NCBI GenBank assembly: GCA_003864535.1
Contig: BHEQ01000037.1
Coordinates: forward strand, 1-12,180
DNA from: Gammaproteobacteria bacterium
GTDB taxonomy: Bacteria > Pseudomonadota > Gammaproteobacteria > Cardiobacteriales > Wohlfahrtiimonadaceae
Reading direction: 5' to 3'
DNA length: 12,180 bases
Made by a program: the position numbers and the translations under genes. Below, in pieces: positions 6,591 through 12,180 of the stretch; the stretch's first letter is position 1; the number at the start of each line of letters is the position of its first letter. The notes below the pieces were generated by a model. It did no database searches and had not been told where the DNA came from. It saw only the letters and a program-made list of their open reading frames with translations.

Positions 6591-6619
6591 TTGACTTTTT
6601 TTAATTTTATTGTTATTTT
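6591..6619 (+). promoter_or_regulatory. Predicted promoter of the ABC importer operon
   Basis: TTGACT (6591-6596) and TATTTT (6614-6619) are separated by 17 nt, with a TGT extended -10 element (6611-6613). The start site would fall near 6626, inside the GTAAA-AG-TTTAC palindrome (6622-6633), which is a common position for a repressor site. Confidence 0.6.
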
Positions 6620-6694
6620 AAGTAAAAGTTTACATATATCAGAAAATTTTCTCTGGTTCTCGCAGTCTGTTATCTCTATGAAGTGGGTGTACTA

Positions 6695-7594
6695 ATGGCT
6701 TAATCAAAATTTTCCCAAAAATGGTCAAATGAAATTAATGGATATTCGTTTTTATTAATTTGGCTTGTTGGTTTCTTTGTTTTTACATTTGGCCCTGCGC
6801 TTGTTTCTTTATATTTATCTTTTACTGAATACGATATTGCACGTCCACCCTTTTGGATTGGGTTGGATAATTATGTAACTATCTTTAGAGATGATATTAA
6901 ATTTAGAGAATCCATGAATGTTACTTTCACTTATGTTATTTTCTCTGTTCCTTTTAAATTACTCATGGCACTTGCCGTAGCTGCTGCTCTAAACAAAGGC
7001 TTAGAAGGCTTGCCTTTGTATCGAGCTATTTTTTACTTGCCTTCTTTACTTGGAGGCAGTGTTGCGATAGCAATTTTATGGAGGCAATTTTTCTCAACAG
7101 ATGGCTTAATAACTTATTTAATGCGTTTTTTCGGATATGAAGGTCCTGGCTGGATTACGACTCCTGATTATTCTCTTAATACACTTATCATCCTAAGTAT
7201 TTGGCAATTTGGTTCGCCTATGATTATTTTCCTCGCAGGTTTACGTCAAATTCCTAAAGATATGTATGAAGCTGCAAGCATTGACGGTGCAAGTAAAATG
7301 CGGCAGTTTTTTAAAATAACACTCCCACTTTTAACTCCTGTTATATTTTTTAATGTTGTAATGCAAACTATAGATGCATTTAAAGCATTTACTCCTGCAT
7401 TTATCGTAAGTAATGGCACAGGAGGCCCTGTAAACAGTACCTTATTTTATACACTATATTTGTACCAAGAAGCTTTTGCTTATTTAAGAATGGGAAGTGC
7501 TTCAGCTTTAGCTTGGATTTTGGTTATCATTATTGCGATATTCACGTCCATTACCTTTGCTTCATCTAAATTATGGGTGCATTACGATGACTAG
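6695..7594 (+). CDS. Sugar ABC transporter permease (UgpA/MalF type), TAA at codon 3
   Basis: This is the first inner-membrane permease of a CUT1-type sugar importer. The frame from ATG 6695 spans 299 residues, a usual length, but codon 3 is TAA (6701-6703). After it the frame is open to 7594 and encodes a normal family N-terminus: FLLIWLVGFFVFTFGPALVSLYLSF as first membrane segment (given here only in part: FLLIWLVGFF, GPALVSLYLSFTEYD, WIGLDNY). About six membrane segments can be traced, and the EAA loop EAASIDGASKMRQFFKITLP (about residues 192-211) contacts the ATPase. No ATG, GTG or TTG occurs in frame between the TAA and TTG 6863, and starting there would delete the first helix and the conserved Trp-Ile-Gly-Leu segment. 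The options are a nonsense mutation (CAA to TAA is one change), a sequencing error, readthrough, or a rare start such as ATT 6734. It overlaps the next permease by 8 nt. Confidence 0.85.
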
Positions 7595-8477
7595 AGTTAT
7601 AAAGATTAAAACCTCAGTGCATGAAATGGCGGGTGAATCAGCTAAAAAACGCCGTCTTACTAAAGTCATGCTCCATATCATTCTAATGTTGATCTCAATT
7701 ATTATGCTCTATCCATTATTATGGATGTTCGCAAGCTCATTCCGTTCTAACGGTGAGATTATGAATAATTTATCCGTCATTCCAGAATCATTAAATCCAA
7801 AAAATTATATTTCAGGTTGGCATGCCCTCAAAGTCTCTTTTGGAACATTTGCATGGAACTCACTACTCATCTCTGTTTTAACTGTTATTGGTAATATAAT
7901 GACCTGTTCTGTAACTGCTTTTGCATTTACACGCTTAAACTTTTGGGGTAAAAAGTTCTGGTTTGCGTTAATGCTTGGAACATTAATGATCCCACAACAT
8001 GCGATCTTAATTCCACAATACATTATGTTTTTAAAAATGAATTGGATTGATACTTACCTACCCTTAGTTGTACCTAAATTTCTTGCTGCTGATGCTTTTT
8101 TTATTTTCTTAATGGTGCAGTTTTTTAGGCAAATCCCAAGAGAGCTTGATGAGGCAGCAGTGATGGATGGCTGTGGACCTTGGCGTATTTATTTCAAAAT
8201 TATGCTTCCTCTTTCTCTGCCTGTTTTAGCAACGACCGCAATTTTCTCATTTATTTGGACATGGGGAGACTTTTTTGGACCATTAGTCTACTTAAATGAC
8301 ATTAACTCCTACACCATTCAACTAGGTTTGCGTTCTTTTGTTGATTCAACTGGAGTCTCTGATTGGGTTGGTCTATTTGCAATGTCTGTTTTATCGATAT
8401 TACCTGTCTTTTTGATATTTTTATTTTGCCAACGCTTATTGATTGAAGGGGTTGCAACCACTGGCATGAAACGCTAA
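7587..8477 (+). CDS. Sugar ABC transporter permease (UgpE/MalG type)
   Basis: This is the second permease of the CUT1-type importer, 296 residues from ATG 7587. The cytoplasmic start is followed by a first membrane helix (about 28-50, LHIILMLISIIMLYPLLWMF). The typical WNSLLISVLTVIGN block (90-103), the TLMIPQHAILIPQY segment and the EAA loop DEAAVMDGCGPWRIYFKIML (188-207) come next. The C-terminal helices end in the family signature GVATTGMKR. Start choice: ATG 7587 overlaps the end of the first permease gene (ATGACTAG), which is usual for coupled permease genes. The further upstream in-frame ATG 7533 lies inside the preceding gene and adds 18 untypical residues. An alternative is ATG 7626 (MAGES). 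It forms a heterodimeric channel with the first permease. Confidence 0.92.
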   Translation: MTRVIKIKTSVHEMAGESAKKRRLTKVMLHIILMLISIIMLYPLLWMFASSFRSNGEIMNNLSVIPESLNPKNYISGWHALKVSFGTFAWNSLLISVLTVIGNIMTCSVTAFAFTRLNFWGKKFWFALMLGTLMIPQHAILIPQYIMFLKMNWIDTYLPLVVPKFLAADAFFIFLMVQFFRQIPRELDEAAVMDGCGPWRIYFKIMLPLSLPVLATTAIFSFIWTWGDFFGPLVYLNDINSYTIQLGLRSFVDSTGVSDWVGLFAMSVLSILPVFLIFLFCQRLLIEGVATTGMKR

Positions 8478-8496
8478 TTTAACTTGGAGAACACAA

Positions 8497-9582
8497 ATGA
8501 CCAAACTTGTATTAAATAATGTGTGCAAACGATTTGATACTACTGATATTATTCATGGGATTAGTTTTGATGTTAACCCTGGTGAATTTGTAGTTTTTGT
8601 AGGACCATCTGGCTGCGGCAAATCAACTTTACTGCGTATGATTGCAGGCTTAGAAACGCTCTCCTCTGGTGATATTTTAATTGATGACCAGATCATAAAT
8701 AATGTTCCGCCTGCAAAACGCGGCATTGCCATGGTCTTTCAATCTTATGCACTTTATCCACATATGTCTGTATATGAAAACTTAGCCTTTGGACTACGCA
8801 CAATAGGAACGCCCAAAGCTGAAATTATGACTAAAGTTGAAAAAGCTGCAAAAATATTACAAATAGAGCCTTTATTAAAAAGAAAACCAAAGCAACTTTC
8901 AGGTGGGCAAAGACAGCGTGTAGCCATTGGACGCGCAATTGTACGTGATCCTAGAATATTTTTATTTGATGAACCACTTTCAAATCTAGATGCAGAATTA
9001 CGCGTCCAGATGCGTGTGGAGATTGCCGCATTACATAAAGAGCTTGGTACAACTATGATTTATGTCACCCACGATCAAGTAGAAGCTATGACTTTAGCGG
9101 ACAAAATTGTCGTTTTACGTGCAGGTATTGTTGAGCAAATTGGCTCGCCTCTTCATCTTTATAATCATCCTATTAATAAATTTGTGGCAGGCTTTATTGG
9201 AAGCCCCAAAATGAATTTTCTAAACGCGAACATTCAACAAACAACGGATGAACATACTTCGTTTAATCTAGCAGGAACAAATATTAATCTTCCTATTCTA
9301 ATGGAGAAACAGCAAGATAAAATTATGATTGGTATTCGTCCCGAGCATATTATTTGTGGCGATAGCGCAGGTTTACCTTTAGGGAAAATGAGAGTTACCC
9401 ATATTGAGCAATTAGGCGGCAATGCATTTGTTTATGGCAAATTAAACGATGGACAAGCACTTACGTTATCGCTTGAAGGACAACAAACAATTATTGCAGG
9501 ACAAGATATTTCTATCAGCATCAATCCTAATTTATGCCATGTTTTTAATGAGGACGGAGTGTCTGTTATAAATAAAACATAG
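8497..9582 (+). CDS. Sugar ABC transporter ATP-binding protein (MalK/UgpC/MsmX type)
   Basis: This 361-residue ATPase powers the importer from the cytoplasmic face. Walker A is GPSGCGKST (36-44), the Q-loop Gln 82 is in MVFQSYALYPH, the signature is LSGGQRQRVA (134-143), Walker B is FLFDEP (155-160), the D-loop is SNLDAEL (162-168) and the switch is His192 in THDQVEAM. The C-terminal OB-fold/TOBE domain (about 235-357, with IGIRPEHI) is typical of the MalK subfamily and may carry regulatory contacts. GGAG lies 7 nt before ATG, and the gap after the second permease is 19 bp, so it is in the same operon. All catalytic residues appear intact. ATPases of this subfamily can serve several CUT1 importers, so it may not be specific to this one. 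Confidence 0.96.
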   Translation: MTKLVLNNVCKRFDTTDIIHGISFDVNPGEFVVFVGPSGCGKSTLLRMIAGLETLSSGDILIDDQIINNVPPAKRGIAMVFQSYALYPHMSVYENLAFGLRTIGTPKAEIMTKVEKAAKILQIEPLLKRKPKQLSGGQRQRVAIGRAIVRDPRIFLFDEPLSNLDAELRVQMRVEIAALHKELGTTMIYVTHDQVEAMTLADKIVVLRAGIVEQIGSPLHLYNHPINKFVAGFIGSPKMNFLNANIQQTTDEHTSFNLAGTNINLPILMEKQQDKIMIGIRPEHIICGDSAGLPLGKMRVTHIEQLGGNAFVYGKLNDGQALTLSLEGQQTIIAGQDISISINPNLCHVFNEDGVSVINKT

Positions 9583-9670
9583 CTCCCAACTTGCTTAAAT
9601 TTCATAATGATGCCCCAAAACTTTATAGAAACACCCTTATTTTTTTATATAACCTTTAAGGATATTAAAT

Positions 9671-10957
9671 ATGATCAATAGACGTGATTTTTTAAAATAC
9701 AGTGCTTTACTTGCGGCATCCTCACCTTTTTATTCAATGTTATCTGCGCAAGAAAAGCGCACAGTATTACGCATTTTATACTGGGGATCTCCAGATAGAG
9801 TTAGACGTAGTGATAAATTAACTGACTCATTTAATCAGAATAATTCAAGCATAAATGCACTTGCTGAGTCTACTTCTAATTACTGGCCCAAACTTAACAC
9901 CTCAATGGCGGCTGGAAATATGCACGATATTATCCAGTTAGAGCCAAATACCTTGCCTGATTACGCGCGCCGTAGTGTCTTAATTCCTTTAGATGAGTTG
10001 ATAGAAAAAAAACTTATCAGAACTAGCAGCTTTGCAAAAGGTACTTTAGAATTAGGTAAAATTGACGGTAAAATAGCGGGAATTGCTCAAGGGGTTAATT
10101 CTTTTGCCTTAATTTACGATAAAGATATGTATGCAAAACTTGGAATTGATGAACCTATTTACGGCTTAACTTGGGATGAATATGCAAGACAAGCGATAGA
10201 GATTAATAAATCATCAGGGAAAGATCGATATTGGGGAGCACCAAGTGGAGTACGCCAGTGGCATGTATTTCAATCATGGTTAACCCAGCGCGGCGTGCAA
10301 ATGTTCACTGAAGATCAAAAAATTGGTTTTAATCTTGATGATGCTACTGAATTTTATACATATTGGGATAATCTTCTCAAAGCTGGCGGCTGCGCTCCTG
10401 CAGATGTTGAATCAAGAAATGTCAATACACCTGATACCAGTGCAATGTCGACCAGAAACGCCTCATCAGCCCTACTCTTTTCAAGCCAGCTAACTGCTTT
10501 TAATGCGCTACTCCCAGAAATTAATTTAGGGATCGCCCCTTATCCTATTATTGAAAAAGGTGGTAATTCTGGCATTTACTATAGACCTTCACTTACGTGG
10601 AGTATTACGCGTGACTGTAATGATATTGAAGCTGCAGCAAAGTATATTGATTTTTTTATTAATGATATTGACGCAGGTAAAATTCTTGAAGTTGAGCGTG
10701 GCATTCCTGCAAATTTAGAAGTTCGCGCAGCTATTATGGAACAATTGGGGGATTATTCTAAAATGACGGTTGAATTTACCGATTCTATTGCAGATATTGT
10801 AACCCCTTACCCTCCAGCAGCTCCTGCTGGTGCTATTGAAATGGATACAGGTGTAATGAAGCCCCTTGGTGATCAATTAGGATTTGGAAAAATCAGTGTT
10901 AAACAAGCTGCAACTAGTTTAATCGCTGGGGTTAAAAAAGCTATTCGTCAAAGGTAA
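9671..10957 (+). CDS. Extracellular solute-binding protein (family 1) with Tat signal
   Basis: This 428-residue sugar-binding protein captures the substrate in the periplasm and hands it to the permeases. The N-terminus has NRRDFLK (3-9), a twin-arginine motif, then a modest hydrophobic stretch (YSALLAASSPFYSMLSA) and a probable cleavage after Ala26. This suggests export in folded form by the Tat system, unusual but known for binding proteins. The mature part has family-1 features: ILYWGSPDR, a Asn-rich SFNQNNSS segment, DIIQLEPNTLPDYARR, LIYDKDMYAKLGI, PIYGLTWDEYARQAIEI and the late ITRDCNDIEAAAKYIDFFIN segment. No lipobox Cys is present, so it should be soluble. AAGGA precedes ATG by 8 nt. 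An 88-bp gap separates it from the ATPase gene, with no convincing terminator or promoter, so cotranscription is likely. Confidence 0.9.
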   Translation: MINRRDFLKYSALLAASSPFYSMLSAQEKRTVLRILYWGSPDRVRRSDKLTDSFNQNNSSINALAESTSNYWPKLNTSMAAGNMHDIIQLEPNTLPDYARRSVLIPLDELIEKKLIRTSSFAKGTLELGKIDGKIAGIAQGVNSFALIYDKDMYAKLGIDEPIYGLTWDEYARQAIEINKSSGKDRYWGAPSGVRQWHVFQSWLTQRGVQMFTEDQKIGFNLDDATEFYTYWDNLLKAGGCAPADVESRNVNTPDTSAMSTRNASSALLFSSQLTAFNALLPEINLGIAPYPIIEKGGNSGIYYRPSLTWSITRDCNDIEAAAKYIDFFINDIDAGKILEVERGIPANLEVRAAIMEQLGDYSKMTVEFTDSIADIVTPYPPAAPAGAIEMDTGVMKPLGDQLGFGKISVKQAATSLIAGVKKAIRQR

Positions 10958-10980
10958 AAGATCTTATATAAATTTATTTT

Positions 10981-11037
10981 TAGGACACATCTATGTGTGA
11001 TTTTTCTACGTTACACGCTTTTAATAAAAGCGTGTAA
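10981..11037 (+). repeat. Dispersed intergenic repeat, copy 3, with long hairpin
   Basis: This is the third copy of the repeat at 154-205 and 3065-3116: TAGGACACATCTATGTGTGA, a TTTTT run, then CTACGTTACACG. The front half forms a small hairpin (ACACA/TGTGT around TCTA, 10985-10998) followed by five T, like a weak terminator. The end is rebuilt into a perfect 12-bp inverted repeat (11011-11022 with 11026-11037, loop AAT). It lies between the binding-protein gene and the DUF2264 gene, 18 nt before the latter's start. Confidence 0.6.
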
Positions 11038-11055
11038 TTATTTAAGGATTAATAT

Positions 11056-12180
11056 ATGCGCAGCAACTCTATTTTTTCCTCTTTTAATCCAATGGAGGGT
11101 AACCCTTTAAAAACAAGGGAAGATGTTATACAAGTAATGAAAGATTTATATCTTCCTTTAAAGCCTTATTATTCAAAAGGATATGCTCGTGTTCGTTTAG
11201 ATATGGCAGCAGCAAGTTTTGACCGTACCGCTTCTGACCTAGAAGGATTTGCACGCCCATTATGGGGACTTGCACCTTTAGCTGCTGGCGGCGGTGCTGA
11301 TTTTGTTGATTGGGAACTATTTCGTGAAGGGCTTGCTAATGGTACCAATCCTGAGCATCCTGAGTTTTGGGGATTTCCAGATAATCGAGATCAGCGTTTA
11401 GTTGAGCTTGCAGCGATAGGCTTTGCTTTGGTGATGATTCCTGAAATTTTATGGCAACCACAATCAGCTGCTACAAAAAAAAATATCGCACATTATTTAC
11501 ATCACGCTTATACACGCCGTTTTGGGGAAAATAACTGGATGTTTTTCCGCGTTATGATCGGGCTTGGCTTACAAGCAATTGGTGAAAGTATTGAGCAAGA
11601 ATTAATGGATTCCTATTTAGATAAATTGGATAACTTGTATCTTGATGATGGCTGGTATGCTGATGGTCCAAATTGTCGCGTGGATTATTACATTCCTTTT
11701 GCAATCCATTTTTACGGCTTACTTTATTATAAGATCATGTCGCTAAAAAATATATCTTCAGAAAAAGAACTTCGGCGCTTAGCTCAAATAAAAGAGCGTG
11801 CCAATGTATTTTCTAAGCAGTTTATACGCTGGTTTGCAGAAGATGGAGCAGCCCTTACTTTCGGACGCAGCTTAACTTATCGGTTTGCCTGTGGTAGCTT
11901 TTGGTCAGCATTAGCGTTTGCAGACTGCGAAGCTTTGCCTTGGGGGCAAATAAAAGGACTTGTATTGCGCCATTTACGTTGGTGGTCCAATCAGCCAATT
12001 GCGCATCGCGATGGCGTTTTGTCGATTGGCTATGCCTATCCTAATTTACATATGTGTGAGTCTTATAATTCAGCAGGATCACCTTATTGGGCATTTAAAA
12101 TATTTGCATTTATGAGCTTGCCAGATAATCATCCTTTTTGGACCAGCCCTGAAATTGAACTCCCTGATTTTAAATCATCA
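11056..12180 (+). CDS. DUF2264 domain-containing protein (partial, runs off window)
   Basis: At least 375 residues are visible from ATG 11056, preceded by AAGGA (11044-11048), with no stop before the right edge. Recognised as DUF2264 from the N-terminal order LDMAAASFDRTASDLEGFAR (49-67 region, then PLWGLAPL 68-75), NPEHPEFWG (98-106), ENNWMFFRV (158-166), DGWYADGPNCRVDYY, and later FGRSLTYRFACGSFWSAL and YNSAGSPYWAFK. The Trp-rich, all-helical pattern suggests an alpha/alpha toroid fold like that of GH88 and GH105 enzymes. To my knowledge some relatives are classed as glycoside hydrolases acting on glucuronosides (GH154), but I cannot verify that here. No signal peptide is seen, so it should work in the cytoplasm with GH88. 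It is part of, or follows, the importer operon. Confidence 0.88.
   Translation, partial: MRSNSIFSSFNPMEGNPLKTREDVIQVMKDLYLPLKPYYSKGYARVRLDMAAASFDRTASDLEGFARPLWGLAPLAAGGGADFVDWELFREGLANGTNPEHPEFWGFPDNRDQRLVELAAIGFALVMIPEILWQPQSAATKKNIAHYLHHAYTRRFGENNWMFFRVMIGLGLQAIGESIEQELMDSYLDKLDNLYLDDGWYADGPNCRVDYYIPFAIHFYGLLYYKIMSLKNISSEKELRRLAQIKERANVFSKQFIRWFAEDGAALTFGRSLTYRFACGSFWSALAFADCEALPWGQIKGLVLRHLRWWSNQPIAHRDGVLSIGYAYPNLHMCESYNSAGSPYWAFKIFAFMSLPDNHPFWTSPEIELPDFKSS

Larger units (their letters stand above)
6389..6694. promoter_or_regulatory. Divergent control region between the GH88 and ABC importer units
   Basis: This 306-bp, very AT-rich region has no gene. It contains back-to-back promoters whose -35 boxes share a palindrome (6584-6595). 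Three further palindromes are a 21-bp one at 6462-6482, GTAAA/TTTAC at 6622-6633 and AGAAAA/TTTTCT at 6641-6652. A TCAGAAAA(A)TTTT motif occurs twice as a direct repeat (6552-6564 and 6639-6650), flanking both promoters. The GH88 ribosome site AAGGA (minus strand) is at 6399-6403. An imperfect repeat GCAGG/CCTGC spans 6482-6517. The LacI-type protein encoded nearby is the likeliest ligand of one or more of these sites. Confidence 0.6.

Noticed and set aside
6678..6695. Mini-frame MKWVY ending in TAA that overlaps the permease ATG (TAATG), as a leader peptide
   Set aside because: There is no ribosome site before ATG 6678, and such five-codon frames are common by chance; coupling would not solve the TAA at 6701 anyway.
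6695..6760. Frameshift rather than nonsense at the start of the first permease
   Set aside because: The frame after 6704 is continuous with the rest of the gene, and the alternative frames before it are closed by TAA 6693 and TGA 6679 without good starts, so a shift is not needed to explain the coding signal.
7533..7586. Second permease starting at ATG 7533
   Set aside because: It would overlap the first permease by 62 nt in another frame and adds 18 residues without family likeness.
1..12180. CRISPR array, integrase attachment site or intact insertion sequence
   Set aside because: No regularly spaced repeats, no transposase or integrase frame, and no duplicated 3' tRNA-Arg end were seen in the window.

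Overview
The window looks like chromosomal DNA of an AT-rich gammaproteobacterium. It carries typA/bipA (translational GTPase), zapD (a division factor essentially confined to beta/gammaproteobacteria) and a tRNA-Arg(ACG) of E. coli type, all with Gram-negative style signals. The genus cannot be fixed from what is visible.

Layout. Positions 1-134 hold the 3' end of an unidentified, partly hydrophobic protein. A YhcH/YjgK/YiaL-type sugar anomerase (326-847) follows, then a gene-poor stretch (848-1176) with a GC-rich 44-codon fragment that looks like the tail of a lost gene. Next comes a housekeeping block: typA (1177-2994, GTG start) with a strong terminator, zapD (3182-3889), and tRNA-Arg (3989-4065) with a clear sigma-70 promoter and a terminator.

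From 4075 to the end lies a carbohydrate-acquisition locus. On the minus strand, a GH88 unsaturated glucuronyl hydrolase gene (6388-5198) runs into a LacI-family regulator gene (5174-4119). Divergently, on the plus strand, lie a complete sugar ABC importer (two UgpA/UgpE-like permeases, a MalK/UgpC-like ATPase, and a solute-binding protein with a twin-arginine signal) and a DUF2264 protein that runs off the window. The likely logic is import of an oligosaccharide with a 4,5-unsaturated uronic acid end, as left by polysaccharide lyases. GH88 would remove the unsaturated residue in the cytoplasm, DUF2264 would act on the same or a related uronate glycan, and the LacI protein would control both directions. 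No polysaccharide lyase is in the window, so the cell may scavenge lyase products made elsewhere.

The most notable details are four. (1) An in-frame TAA sits at codon 3 of the first permease, while the reading frame after it encodes a normal first membrane segment. (2) In the 306-bp divergent intergenic region the two best promoters stand back to back, with -35 boxes only 2 bp apart inside one palindrome. (3) A dispersed intergenic repeat of about 50 bp occurs three times in the same orientation. (4) The binding protein has a Tat rather than an ordinary Sec signal.
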